Shown: positions 44,201-56,130 of the stretch, one piece after another
Layout: every line of letters begins with the position of its first letter
Position numbering within the stretch: the stretch's first letter is position 1
Assembly (NCBI GenBank): GCA_050084985.1
Contig: JBITNC010000001.1
Location: 109,678,001-109,742,000, forward strand
Reading direction: 5' to 3'
Length of the DNA stretch: 64,000 nt
Source: Nageia nagi
Taxonomy: Eukaryota > Pinophyta
Program-made: the position numbers and the translations under genes
Notes under the pieces: generated by a model
Told to the model about the DNA's origin: nothing
The model's database searches: none
The model's input: the letters and a program-made list of their open reading frames with translations, nothing else

Positions 44201-44776
44201 AGTTTATCATTATTTTGCGGAGTTCGGTTCTTCGGCAACTGCAGTACACCTCTTGATGCGAGGGCTCAGTTGTGTGGAATTTAGCTCTCACATATCTGCT
44301 TATCATTGTTTTGCGGAGTTCGGTTCTTCGGCAACTGGAGTACACCTCTTGATGTGAGGGCTCAGTTGTGTGGATACTTAGCTCTCCCATTATCAGCTTA
44401 TCACTTGTTTTGCAGAGTTCAGTTCTTTGACAACTGGAGTACACCTCTTGTGTGAGGGCTCAGTTGTGTGGATACTTAGCTCTCCCCCTCTAGCTTATCA
44501 TTGTTTTGCGGAGTTCGGTTCTTCGGCAACTGCAGTACACCTCTCGATGCGAGGGCTCAGTTGTGGGAACTTAGCTCTCACATACCTGCTTATCATTGTT
44601 TTGCGGAGTTCGGTTCTTCGGCAACTGCAGTACACCTCTTGATGAGAGGGCTCAGTTGTGTGGATACTTAGCTCTCACATATCATCTTATCATTGTTTTG
44701 CGGAGTTCAGTTCTTCGGCAACTGGAGTACACCTCTTGATGAGAGGGCTCAGTTGTGTGGATACTTAGCTCTCACC
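44201..44776 (+). repeat. 97-bp tandem array of C, six units
   Basis: The core gcggagttcggttcttcggc (or a close variant) starts at 44217, 44313, 44412, 44508, 44603 and 44700, spacing 95-99 bp. Each unit contains gagggct...agctctc, which can pair as a 7-bp stem with one G.U pair. Apparent open frames in this stretch on both strands are products of the repeat. Confidence 0.92.
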
Positions 44777-44799
44777 TGTGTTTGGTTATGGTTATCATG

Positions 44800-44935
44800 T
44801 TTGGCTTGTGAGTTGATCATGTGTGTTATCATGTCTTGTCTTGTGAATTGATCATGTGTGTTATCATGTCTTGTCTTGTGAATTGATCATGTGTGTTATC
44901 ATGTCTTGGTCTTGTGAGTTGTTCATGTTTTGTCT
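44800..44935 (+). repeat. 35-bp tandem array of C
   Basis: ttgtga(g/a)ttgatcatgtgt begins at 44806, 44841 and 44876, with a partial unit at 44912. A third, unrelated minisatellite directly after the 97-bp array. Confidence 0.88.
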
Positions 44936-45286
44936 TGTGATGTGGTCTTGTCAAGTTGTCGTCCGGCCGGCATGTGTGGTCAAGTCGTCTGTCTGGTCAT
45001 TGTCATATGTGTTGTCAAGTTTGTTGTCTTGGGTCATCAACATTGCGGCAAAGATTATCAGCTTATCAGACTATCACCTTCTACAGCAAAACGCAAGGGG
45101 CAAGCATGCCCAAGGTAATGTAAAAAGGGAGTTTTCTCAACCTATATCTAGCCTTATCATGATGTTGCTTAAGTTTGGAATGGTTAGTGTTAATCATTGC
45201 TTATCAAAATTGCTTGCTATGATGTTGTGTTTTTACTTTGAATGTAAAATCTCAAGTCATCTCATGATTTCTTCGATTTCACATCC
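44936..45286 (+). other. 3' untranslated tail of C
   Basis: No recognised gene. A 149-codon frame (44856-45305) spans repeats and tail, is rich in Cys, Leu, Ser and Val, and looks like chance. Confidence 0.5.
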
Positions 45287-45299
45287 AAAGTGGGGCATC
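45287..45299 (+). other. Polypurine tract of C
   Basis: aaagtggggcatc directly before the 3' LTR; D has the same core. Confidence 0.85.
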
Positions 45300-46156
45300 T
45301 GTTAACACATAAAAATGATTTTATGCTTTTAAATCAATAAATTAATGAAATATGCTTGGCTTAACTATATGTCTTGAATGGATAAAAGTGACAATATCAA
45401 TGTTTGGCTTGAATTGGGAGTATTGCATAAATTGTCTTGAATATTGCATGGTGTATCTTGAGTATTGTGTGAATTATCTTGTTTATTGATGTATTTGTCT
45501 TAAATCTTGTGAATTAACCTTATTTATGTGGATGCACGCCGACCTATGGGCGGTATTACCTATATCTATATAAATAAGGGATCTAATAGTAAGTCCACAA
45601 CAACAAGGATACACATGATCCCGCGTATGGTCTTGTAAGTGGCTACCCCCTAAGGTATCTCTTGGTACCGCCTACAAGGCTGTGGTTTGTGTGCTTCCTT
45701 GCGCGAGCTATCCTGACATCTGCGATCAATTCTGATATTATACTGCTATCTGAGATATCTATACTGAAGAACTGGACCTAACTGAGAGGTCAAAGCTATC
45801 AAGATAAGACCGCCGGCGCTCCTTTGCGAACGGAAGAACACCGCCGGCGCTCTTATATTACTGAAACGGACTGCCCGCGGTCCTCTTTTGGCATCATTGC
45901 AGGTTGCGACGCTGTTGGAAAGGTAGCTTATCATCAGTACATCGCTAATATCTACGTCTTCCGTTGTCAGGTACGTTCCGTGAGGTAAGTACACAAATCA
46001 CGGTCTTGGTTGGTTACATTTACACTTCTGAATAGTTATATGTTGTTCATTGTGTATCTAGAATAAACTGCTATCCGTAGCTAGAATACAGATAATATTG
46101 AGTTTGTAGATATTTCTTTGTTTGTTTATTTGCAAATTCAATTTTATTTGTAAACA
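45300..46156 (+). repeat. 3' LTR of C (857 bp)
   Basis: Near-identical to 39830-40687. Hairpin repeats lie at 45806-45824, 45834-45855 and 45868-45883. An 82-codon minus frame present in both LTRs has no family resemblance. Confidence 0.97.
45567..45576 (+). promoter_or_regulatory. TATA box in C's 3' LTR
   Basis: tatataaata, as in the 5' LTR; it could drive transcripts into B's gag region in antisense. Confidence 0.55.
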
Positions 46157-46161
46157 ACGTG
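46157..46161. repeat. TSD of element C, right copy (ACGTG)
   Basis: Exact copy of 39825-39829. Confidence 0.95.
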
Positions 46162-46650
46162 AAACTTAAAAATTTCCTCATTATTCAGTCTTACCCTCTT
46201 ATTTCCATAAGGGATCAAATAATGGGTGTAGTCTATTGCTAGATAACCCCCTATTTTAGCTGTAAATTCTCTAGACAGACATAGCCCGAACAAAGGGGCA
46301 GCTCAACAACTATAACTTCTTGAATAATAATTATAAAGGGACACTTATGTATTTTCAAGACTACATCTTTGATCACTTCTACTATTTTGATAGGTGTGGA
46401 ATCCAGTTGTAGTACTTTGATGGATGTTCTTATCAAAGGCAACCCCATCACATCACACATTACTTTAGGCATCACAGTAGTAGCTACCCCAGAATCAACC
46501 AAACAATTATGAAGTACATATCCCTCAATTTCTAGAGTTATATAAAAAGCTAGAGGTTTGTTCTTTCCCATCCCTAGATATTTTGATGTCACAAAAAGAT
46601 TAAGCACTCTTTCCATTCCTTCATTCAATGCTATAAGAGACATTTTTAGT
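46162..46650 (-). pseudogene. Aspartic protease relic of B
   Basis: The open frame 46251-46643 reads LVDSGVATTVMPKVMCDVMG: a kept catalytic DSG and the usual following helix. The second half (KIVEVIKDVVLKI) follows. After a stop near 46251 the frame runs to the C insertion point and, with C removed, continues in frame into 39829-39641. Confidence 0.8.
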
Positions 46651-48380
46651 AAATCAATTTACCTGGGAATTTTTAAAGCTTCAAATAAGGACACTCTTAC
46701 AGGAGTTCTCTTTAGCTTCGCCATAATGTTGAACTCTAAGATAGCCAAAGGTTCACTAATTTTATTTCTAAATCTGTCAGTAAATCTCTCTTGAAGCTGT
46801 AGAGTATCATCTTTTCTTTGATGCTTGATGAGCGAAGGGAACCTTAACTTCTAGAGGTTTTGATCATTAAATTTAGGCATCGATTTGGTTTCTAGAAATG
46901 GGAATTTTTGGGAAACTACTTCCTTTTCTAGGGTCTTTTCCTTAGAATCAGAAATTGCATCTTACTTTTTAGGAATCATTGAACTGGAACTCTTTTGGGA
47001 TTCAACCTTTCTTTTCGAAATACCAGAGACTAGGGGTTTTTCCCCTAATCTTGTTTTCATAGCAAAAACTCCCATATTCACTGGTGCAAAATTCATCAGG
47101 TTCACATCTTGGTTCCTATCATCAGCTACATTAGGAAGAGGAATACTCCCACTTCTTGATAAATACTCTTGGTACTGATAAATAGGACATGTTGTTTGCT
47201 CATGAGCATCATTGCAGGCCAAACACAAACCAATGGCTAACCTAGAAGAGGAAGCTTAGCTTACATCCTCATTCAACACATGTTGAGCCTTTTCTATAGT
47301 AGGATAAGGATATCTTCTCACATTACTTTTCCTACTTAGAATGGTAATCTGATTTGCCATATTCCTACACAAATTTTAGAGTTCTTGGATCTCTATCAAT
47401 GAAGCTACCCTTGATTCATATTAGGCTAATGAGGGGCTGGTAAGGCCAAGGGAGCTCTAGGAACTGGCAAGGTTGATGGCCACTATTGAACAAGGGTAGG
47501 AATACTAGCCAGAGGTGGAGCCAAACTAATTACTTGAGGTCTCAAAATTTTTTGTTGGGTAATTACTAGAAAATAAGGCATTGGCATGTGACTTGGCAAT
47601 TTTCCAACTGCAATAAGATAGGATTCAACATATATTGCTTGTCTATAGACCTCCAAGAAAGTATTTACTCCAGAATTTTGGATTTGCAGAGAGAGATCCA
47701 GAGGAAAGGCTCTTAGGTAATACATTGAGGCTTGAAATTGCTGAGGCCTGACTGGCATTGGGACTCTCATCCAAGTTTTTTGGAATCTAATGTTGAAATC
47801 AGGGATATTTTCTTGCTCATATCTTTTGATTGAAGTGAACTATGTTAATAGAGAAAAGGGATCTCCTAATTCATTAAATTTCAAGATAAAGGGCTCTGCC
47901 AGTTGAGCCCAAGTGGTTATAGATCCATTAGGAAGGCCCTTGTACCACTCTAGGACCTTTCCTTTGAAAGACTAAGCCAGTAATCTCACCATGACATCTT
48001 CATGTTAAATATTATGAATCTTAGCTAGGCCAACTACATCAACACAATGCTCATAAGCCATTTTCTCTAAAGTTGCATCAAACTTTGGAAGGGTTTTGAA
48101 AACATTAGCTGGGATGTCATGCAACATAGCCAGAGCTATTAGTAACCCATTGTCCCATTCTGGATAAATATTCTAAGCTGGATTAGCCATTTTAGGAGAG
48201 GCATTTCTAGTGTGAATATTGGATGGTTCTAGCTTAGTAAAGGATTTTAGGGTGTCGATACTATTCAGAGACTTGGACTTGATCAAGGTCTTTCTCTTAG
48301 GAGCATCTAATGTTCTAAAATCTGGTGCTTCTTTTGTTACTCTAGTTTTAGATCTAGCCCACATAAACTCTAGGTTGCAA
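46651..48380 (-). pseudogene. gag relic of B
   Basis: Minus frames start about 48364 with MWARSKTRVTKEAPDFRTLD. Capsid core: SFKGKVLEWYKGLPNGSITT (about 47900-47960), YEQENIPDFNIRFQKTW and a Pro-rich end. A CCHC-type knuckle CLACNDAHEQTTC (47190-47225; C-x2-C-x3-H-x4-C) and a Lys/Ser-rich tail follow. Six or so stops and frame changes. Confidence 0.85.
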
Positions 48381-48512
48381 AAGAAAATAAAAGGTTCAAA
48401 AGCACATATGATATTTACAAACAATCTACTTTAATACATACCATAGATAGTGCTTTAGCAGAGTCACCAATAAGTTTCTTTGTGTCCCACCGAGCATGCC
48501 AAAAAGAAATAC
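48381..48512 (-). other. Leader of B with candidate primer-binding site
   Basis: On the minus strand TTGGCATGCTCGGTGGGAC starts about 12 bases after the 5' LTR and ggtgactctgctaaagc follows, which resembles the gact-rich leader of Tat elements. The tRNA is not assigned. Confidence 0.45.
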
Positions 48513-49843
48513 TATTGATTAGGATTGTGTAATATATGTGCCATGAATAATCTTAACCAAAGTAAATCAAGAATAGACTATGGTGACAGTCTAATCTCTG
48601 GAGAAGGCTGGTTCCTTATACATTTGGTGTAGGAGAAGTAATAAGAAAGAAAATAAATGGAGTAGAGTGTGAGGAATTTAAGCAAAAAGGCTTAGGGTAA
48701 CAAGAGAGAAAGCAAAGGTGAATCACTAGTACAGTGTGGGCTTTCATAGGGTGTGAAACCTTGGTTTGAATCTAGTGTAGCAGCTATAGTACAAGCTCTC
48801 ACTCTCTAATAGTTTCCCAACTTTACTCTACCATGTATACAGACACAGTTATACTAATAGCTCATAATTATCATTCAGGAAACATGCCAACCTACCACAA
48901 TGTAACCAAATTAAGAATAACAATTACGAGTGCTAGATAAGAAAGGTCAAGATGGTATCATATTACCAATAAAAAACTATAGGTCTTAGAGAACAAATGT
49001 AAGGAGCAATACTAGGGCTTCTGACCCCTTTTTCCTTTGTTTATTCCTTACTTATATTGAAATAACAATAGTTACAAGAATTGTAGAATAGAAACATTTA
49101 CAAAAATGGCTTCAAGATTCTAGCCTTCTTTTAATTGATACTACCTATATATGCCACTTGGTAGAATATTGCAAAAATTGGGTAGATTGTAGATGATACA
49201 GCTTCTTGATAATTATGATCTCACCTCTCGCTGACCTCGTCTCTTCTGGGATATTCTACTTACTGGCTCCAGCTATTCAATCACTCCTTACTAACCTCAT
49301 CGCTTCTGGGATCCGGTTTCATTCAAGAATGTGAACATTGTTTTCCCCATGAAATCATCTTCATACTTTCGAAACACTTCACTTTACTGGCTCTAGCTAA
49401 TTGATAACCCTTTTGCTAACCTCATTGCTTCCAGGATCTGGTTTCATTCAAGAATGTGAACATTATTTTCCCCATGATGTCATCTTCATACTTCCATAAC
49501 ACTTTACTTTACTAATTATGGATTTTGATAACCCTTTTGCTGACCTCATCTCTTCATTCTAGAATATTCTACTTACTAGCTCTGAGTATTCAATCACTCC
49601 TTGGTAACCTCATCTCTTTCAGGATCTAGTTTTGGGTTAAGGTTTGAAATCACTAACGTCATCTCTTTTGAGCTTTGAGTTACTCAACATTAACTTCACA
49701 GGGCTTTTCTTCTTTCATAATAATGTAATTACTTTTAGAAATGGTTCTTAAAACCCATTATGATTATGCTTAGCCTACATCACCTCCGAAAGTGATCATA
49801 CTTTCAGAAGAACCTTGGAGTAATGATTATGTATTGATATACA
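48513..49843 (-). repeat. 5' LTR of B (1331 bp)
   Basis: Second copy of 30764-32095, with the first TG changed to TA on the plus strand. Contains the same 125-bp internal direct repeat. Confidence 0.9.
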
Positions 49844-49848
49844 GGTAG
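49844..49848. repeat. TSD of element B, right copy (GGTAG)
   Basis: Exact copy of 30759-30763. Confidence 0.88.
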
Positions 49849-50009
49849 CACACCATATAGCCAAGACACTTCATAATTATATATTTCTAAGTATAAATAA
49901 TATGTATATATATATATATATATATATCAATTTCATATTCATTTTTTTAACATACAAAACATGTATATACACTATTTATAAAGAGCAAATGTTTTTTCTA
50001 ACTATAGAA
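49849..50009. other. A: short stretch with TA microsatellite
   Basis: Resumes A after B. About 49912-49927 is a pure (TA)n run; nothing else is visible. Confidence 0.5.
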
Positions 50010-51130
50010 TGGTCAAATATGCATGATGTTTATGGGTTCATGCTCTTCATTTCCTTCCATATTAGCCAAATGATATGCCCTAGAACCATATTTTGTCTTG
50101 ATTATGTAAGGTCCTAACCAATTTAGAGCAAATGTATCACATAATTGGCATTCCATATGAGATGTTTGTTATTTTTCTTTTAAAACTAAATCCCTTATAT
50201 TAAATTCATGTATCTTAACTTTCTTATCAAATTCTCATTTGATATGTTCTTAGTATACATACATATTTTCTAATACATGGACTCATTTTTCATCTAAAAT
50301 AAATAATTGATCTAATCTTATTTGTCTTACTACTTCATTAGTTATATAATCTTATAAAGTAATTCACAAAGAAATAATTTCTATCTCTAGTGGCAATACC
50401 ACTTCTGAACCATAAACAAGGGAAAATGGAATTGCCCTAGTCGACATTCTAATGCTTGTATGATATGACCATAAAGCATGTGGAATTCAAAGATGCCAAT
50501 CTTTATGAAAATCATTAATAGTTTTAACTAGAATACTTCAAATGGTTTTATTTATAGCCTCAGCTTGACTATTACCTTAACAATAATATGGTGTTGAAAA
50601 GCTAATTCACATGTGATATGCTTTACATAATGTTAATACTTATTTATTTTTTAAATTTTTTCTAGTATCAATAACGATTTGAGTAGGAATGCCAAATTGA
50701 TAGAAAAGATGATGTAATATGAATTTAGCTATTTTAGAACCTTATGTTAAAATCATGGGTTTAGCTTTGACCCATTTTGTAAAATATTTAATAGCTATTA
50801 TAGTAAATTTATAACCTCCTAATGATGTAGGGAATATTTTTTCTATGATATCTAAGGTGCATCATGAAATTGGCCATAAAGATTGCATTGGTTGTAGCAC
50901 TTGCAAAGGTTGAATAAAAACATGAGCATGTTATTGACACTTAATGCATTTTTTAACATAATCAATACAATAACATTCCATTATAGGATAATAATATCCC
51001 ATGCACATTAGATGTTTTGTAATAGTAGGTCCACTAAAATGTCCTCCTGCATATTCCATCATGTGTAGAAAAAATTACAATTTTTGAATTAGCCCATTCC
51101 AAATAACATAGTAATATACAATTTAATCCT
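50010..51130 (-). pseudogene. Integrase relic of A
   Basis: Frames read AGGHFSGPTITKHLMCMGYY (finger region, near 51000-51055), CIKCQ, then LDIIEKIFPTS, AIKYFTKWVKA and FGIPTQIVIDT, the integrase core. Heavily interrupted; it ends near the B insertion. Confidence 0.78.
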
Positions 51131-51319
51131 CTTTGATATAGTATATCACCTAAAATGCAATAACAAGATACACATAATTTAAAATCTTTCATAGTTTATT
51201 TTGTTAAATCTTTAGGTAAAAATCCATCTATTAAAAATTTAACTAATTGGTCATACCATAGATTTTTTCCTTCTATTGTGATGTCCAAAACATCATATGT
51301 TTTATCATCTATTTCTAAA
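51131..51319 (-). pseudogene. Second RNase H-integrase linker of A
   Basis: Interrupted linker; no motif. Confidence 0.35.
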
Positions 51320-51800
51320 ACAAAACTCTGTTATTTATACTATTTCAAAATGAATGTTTTTATGGTGTGGATTTTGAGGTATTAATGATCCAATTGATGC
51401 CATAGCTTCAATGAATCTATTATTTGATTTGGGAGTTGCTTGAATTTCATATTTTGTTAATAAAGATAATAAATTTTCAACTATTTGTTTATATTTTTGA
51501 AGTAAAGGTTCTTTACATTGAGAGATTCCTTTAATTTTATTTACAATTAATAATGAATATTTGATGAATTTTAGTTTTTGTAGTTTTAATTTTAGAGTGA
51601 TCTTAATAGCTAATATTAAGGTCTCATATTCAGCATTATTATTTGTACAAAGAAAATCTAATTTGATTGAATATGGAATTGGTATTCCTTAAGGAGTGAT
51701 AAATATAACACCTGCTCCACCTCCCTTTTCACACTTATATCCATCAAAATGTATTATCACATCCCATTCTTCTTCCAATTCTATTGGTAAGTCAACATTA
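51320..51800 (-). pseudogene. Archaeal-type RNase H relic of A
   Basis: IHFDGYKCEKGGGAGVIFIT followed by CTNNNAEYETLILAIK shows the extra RNase H, placed after RT and the first RNase H as in D. Catalytic D and E are kept in what can be read. Confidence 0.8.
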
Positions 51801-52300
51801 TCTTATTGAAATATGTATTCATTAGGCAATTCTATGATAAGAGGATTATCATCTTGTAAAGGTGCTTTTGCTAAATAATCAGCTATAATCTGACCTTTGA
51901 TGGATTTTTGACTAATGAATTGTCGATCAAATTCAATTAAATACATGATCCATTTTAATGTTCTTGTATTTTAATAAGTTTTATTCATCATATATTTAAA
52001 AGGATCGACTTTTGTAATAACGTTAGTATGGTTTTAACATGTAATGCCTAAGTTTTTTTGTTGTGAAAACAATGGTTAAACATAGTTTTTCCACATATAC
52101 ATAATTTCATAATACACTAATGTTTGACTAAGGTAATATATGTCTTGCTTTTTGTTGTGTCCATTATTTTGAGCAAGCATAATACCTAATGCATTTTTAA
52201 TTACTAATGAATAGAGAAAAAATAGTTCATCTAGAGCTTCTTATTGTTCTTTACCCCAATAAAAAATAGTTCCCTTTTTTAACAATTTAGTAAAAGGTTT
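51801..52300 (-). pseudogene. First RNase H relic of A
   Basis: Fragments around ALDELFFLYSLVIKNALGIM and YYLSQTLVYYEI fit gypsy RNase H. Many stops. Confidence 0.7.
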
Positions 52301-53160
52301 ACATTTATCTAACAATTGTGAAATAAAACATCTGATTGCTTGTAATTTTCCTTGTAAACTTTGCAATTGTTTAATATTGGAAGGAGGAGGCATGTCTATT
52401 ATTGCTTTAATTTTATTAGGATCTATTTTGATTCCTCATTAAGATATAATGAATCCTAATAGTTTTCTTAAAGTTACTCCAAAAACATATTTCTTTGGGT
52501 TAAAATGAACATTAAATTCTCATAATCTATCACATATTTTTATCAATATCTTAGGATGTTGTTCTCTTATTTTATACTTAGCCAATAAGTCATCAACATA
52601 ATCTTCTATGATATTATGCATATAATCATGAAAGATGTATGTCATTGCTCTCTGATATATTTCTTCAATATTTTTAAGACCAAAGGGCATTTCTTTATAA
52701 CAAAAGGTTCCCCATGGTGTTATAAACATAGTTTTATGTTGGTCTTCAAAAGCACCTTTTATTTGATTATAGCTAAAAAATCCATCTATAAGTGAAAGCA
52801 TTTCATGTCCTATCATGGCATCCACTAAGTTATCTATATTGGGAAGTGAAAAATCATCTTTAGGGCATGCTTTATTTAAATCCCTAAAATTGGTATGGAT
52901 ATGAATTTTTCCATTTGGTTTCTTTATAGGAACCATATTTGAAATCCATTTTGAATAATCAATTGGTTGTATAAATTTGGCATCTAATAATTTTTGTAGG
53001 ATTCATTTTTCATAACTTTTACTTAATAGGTTTAGCATCATCTTTAAGACCTAGATTGTGAACAACTAGATAGGTAGCTATACCAGGTATATCTTCATAT
53101 GTCCATGCAAATATGGCCAATTTTTCTTTCAAAATAGATATAAACAAATTTTTCTCTTCC
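52301..53160 (-). pseudogene. Reverse transcriptase relic of A (YVDD kept)
   Basis: The 138-codon open piece 52520-52936 contains FRDLNKACPKDDFSLPNID, LIDGFFSYNQIKG, MPFGLKNIEEIYQRAM and DYVDDLLAKYK, so motif A and C aspartates are intact. The pre-RT segment FAWTYEDIPGI lies near 53095-53130. Other regions have stops. Confidence 0.9.
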
Positions 53161-54329
53161 TATATTAAAGATTTTCCTAACTAAATAATTTTAGGCTTAG
53201 TATAATCATCATTAATATTAACATCAAAAGTTTTTTCAATAACTATATGTGATCCTTCTAATTGATTGGGTACAAGGATCCAAGTTTTATCACTTAAATC
53301 ATATTCTTCTGCTTCTCCAATATTGCTTTCAATCAAAGTTGAATTTACTTTTACTTTAGATTATAGACATATAGGTTTTATATTTTTGATGTTGATTTGT
53401 TCAATTTAAACCATATTGATTGATATATCATTATTAAATAAATAATTAGGTATCAACTTATCAAATGTACTATCATCATTTGATTTTAATAGATGATAAA
53501 GGTAAAGAGATTCTTCATATGTGAGATTTTTATGATGTAATTCTATCATGTTTTTATTTGAATTTTATTTTATTTTACTCTTATATCATAATCTCATCTT
53601 ATCTATAGTCATTTGATAATATATTTCTATTACATGTCATGCAACTTGTTCATATCATCCTAATACATGCCCTTTCCAATGATATTTATTAAAATATCAT
53701 TGGATAAAAGATCACACATAGGGTGAAAAATAGTCTAAGGAATTACAAAATGGTTCTTTACTAATTTTGGAATAGGTTGTTCATCAAGTTTATCAATTCC
53801 TACATATACAAATAATGTTTGATTACATTTTTCTACTAGTGAAATGAGTTATCCTAGAACACTTGATTCTTGATAAGGTCATTCAATCTCTTAAATAGTG
53901 GGAATATTAAATATTACATCATCAATATCATATTCTCCAATATCTAGATTAGAAAACTTAGCCATTGTATGAGGAATTTCATTTAATATATCCTATGATA
54001 ATTTCTCTTGAGATGAAGCTAACATCTCACTAGTTGTAGATGAAGAAGCATCATACAACATGTTTAATGTTTGTGTTTTATTTTTCTAGAATTCTTTTTC
54101 TTGCAGATTTAAACTATTTGATTCAAAAAATAAATTACTTATTTCTAAACTATCCATTACTTGTTTTTATTTTTCTTATTTTAACATATTTTGTTTATCA
54201 TTATCTTTTAAATATTTTGATAAATATGTCATAAAGAAATGAGTGGAAGTCAAAGTGATCTAATTAAAAATTCTTGTAGTGTTACAATGTGAATATGGAT
54301 TATCATCTCTAAGGACACAATGTACTATT
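53161..54329 (-). pseudogene. Protease-RT linker of A
   Basis: Long interrupted linker. NLDIGEYDIDDVIFNI (about 53900-53960) and LFVYVGIDKLDE match F's linker piece at 25333-25540, showing that A and F are related. Confidence 0.6.
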
Positions 54330-54700
54330 CTATTATGTATGTATTTTAAATAATTATGATATGTTGAAGAAATGCATTGCATATCTTTAATCCAAGGTCT
54401 TCCTAAGAAGATATTGTATTATGTAATATCCCCTTCAATGACCTGTAACATAGTTTGAACTATTTTTGATCCAACTATAATAGGTATAGATATTGATCCA
54501 ATTGTTGGACATAAGGTATCATTAAAGGATTTTAATTGTAAAGTTTGTACCTTAATATTTTAAAATGGAATATTTAGATTTTGAAAAGTAGTTCTTGATA
54601 TAATATTTATTTCAAATCCTTTATCAATTAAGACTTGTTTAAACATCTTTCCATAAATATTTGCTACAATGTGTAATGGTGGATCAATTCCAAAAGAATT
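54330..54700 (-). pseudogene. Aspartic protease relic of A
   Basis: LIDKGFEINIIS replaces the L-I-D-S-G start, then LGRPWIKDMQCISSTYH (near 54345-54410). The active-site Ser-Gly is changed, so it is inactive. Confidence 0.78.
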
Positions 54701-55479
54701 TTTCCAATGTTTTATTTCATGATCATAAAATGTAATCATTGGTTTTTAAATTTGTTTGATGTTACTTACAAGAGTATAAAAACTTTAAATATCATTAATA
54801 TCTAACTCAATTTTTTGTAAAATATGATTCATCACATCTTGATGATCTTTTGATTATTGTAACAAATCAAATAAGGATAATTTAACTTGTGATATTTTAA
54901 TTTGTTATTATAATGCTCCTTTGACTGACACTTTAAGATGTTGAGGTCTTGGTATTTGTGGTATTACATTTTGTTGATTTATTATTATATTTTATTTATT
55001 TTAATTTTTGTATACTCTTATCATGACACTAATCATAGAAACATACCCTGTATAATTTGGATCATATTTATGTGTTACTTGATTTATATTCTATGAAATA
55101 TTATTTATATGATGTGGAAGGGAATTTTGATAAATACCTAATACTTTATTAGGGTTTGAAAAAGAGGTATCTACCTATAATTTTCTCTCATCAATTAAAT
55201 CTTGGATCACATGTTTCAATGAATGGCATTGATTTGTATCATGACCCTTTTATCGAAGATAATTACAAAATTCATTTTCTCTATAGCATTTAGTATTTTT
55301 ATTTTACATTTCATCTAACCTAAGTTTAGGTAATAGTATTATATTATGATCTAACATTTTCTTTAAAATATCTTGAAGAGGTTCGGATAAAGGTGTAAAA
55401 TTCCTAGGAGGTTTTGTATCTCTTTCAAATTTTTGTTTCATTTTGGCTCTTCATATTTTTTTAAGGTTGTCTTGAATTC
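54701..55479 (-). pseudogene. Zinc-knuckle region of A
   Basis: FCNYLR.KGHDTNQCHSLKH at about 55190-55265 is a C-x2-x-x4-H-x4-C knuckle with one Cys position replaced; TTTATCGAAG on the plus strand shows a stop in it. The rest is polar linker. Confidence 0.68.
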
Positions 55480-56130
55480 TTCTTCTTTTTGGATAGATAC
55501 TTTATTAGCTAGCATAACCTTATATATTTGTATCTTAGTTTTTATATATCCTTCTTATTTTTAATTTTTTTATTATGCCATCTTGAATTTTAACTCATTC
55601 GATTACTACTACTTGAGAGATATCACCTTCAAACATTTTATGATGTTGCATAAGTAACATGATAGCTATAGGGCATAAGAAACTTTGAATAAATAATTGT
55701 ACTAATTATTTTTGAGTTAATGTATAAGGCATGCTTATCAAAATTACTCTCCATCATTAAATGAAATTATTTATTGATTCATCAAGGAATTGTTATAATC
55801 TTGTTAAATCAGTAATAGAGATTTTATCTTTAATATTAATCTTGAAATGTTGTATAAAAAGGTTTTCCAACTAAGAATAAGTTTTAATATGATATTATAA
55901 CAACTTATTGTACCAATCCATGGCTTGAGTAGCAAGTGTCATGGAAAATATTCACAGCATTAAAGCATCATCATTGGTAATAAAATAACTAGAATACTTA
56001 AATTTTCTTAAATGTTCTTTAGTATCTTTTTTTCCTTTAAAAGGTTCAATTTTAGGAATTTCAAACTTATAAAGTATATCCTTTTTTGGAACACTTGGAT
56101 GTATTGGTTCACTATGGATTATCTCATATA
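55480..56130 (-). pseudogene. gag capsid core of A
   Basis: FEIPKIEPFKGKKDTKEHLR, then AMDWYNKLL and ISITDLTRL.QFLDESI, matching F's gag (PREYLRKFKY...) more closely than C's. Interrupted by stops. Confidence 0.78.

Larger units (their letters stand above)
39830..46156 (+). mobile_element. Element C: young non-autonomous gag-only gypsy retrotransposon
   Basis: 6327 bp with LTRs of 858 and 857 bp that differ only by two clear substitutions (40253/45723, 40363/45833), a three-base cluster near 40267 and one single-base gap near 40515. It has an exact ACGTG duplication, an 18-base primer site and a polypurine tract. It encodes gag and protease in one long frame, then a deleted RT stub, and has no RNase H or integrase. 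The space to the 3' LTR is filled by hairpins and three tandem arrays. Inserted in B between protease and the second RNase H. Family as D. Confidence 0.95.
30764..49843 (-). mobile_element. Element B: Ty3/gypsy retrotransposon with extra ORF, holding nested C
   Basis: LTRs of 1332 and 1331 bp and an exact GGTAG duplication delimit it. Without C it is about 12.75 kb. Minus-strand order: gag, CCHC knuckle, protease, archaeal-type RNase H, RT, RNase H, integrase, then a roughly 1180-codon unknown ORF, 3' LTR. The position of the archaeal-type RNase H before RT differs from A and D. The first 245 bases of the LTRs differ at roughly one base in ten, mostly transitions, so B is much older than C. 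Confidence 0.9.

Noticed and set aside
44201-44776. Regular repeats that could suggest a CRISPR array
   Set aside because: Whole 97-bp units repeat without unique spacers, in a plant retrotransposon; no cas genes. It is a minisatellite.
44856-45305. 149-codon plus frame in C's 3' region
   Set aside because: It starts in the 35-bp array and runs to the 3' LTR border; composition is that of the repeat and no domain is visible.
48484-48502. Assigning a specific tRNA to B's primer site
   Set aside because: The sequence after TGG fits no tRNA end that I can recall with confidence, and B is decayed.
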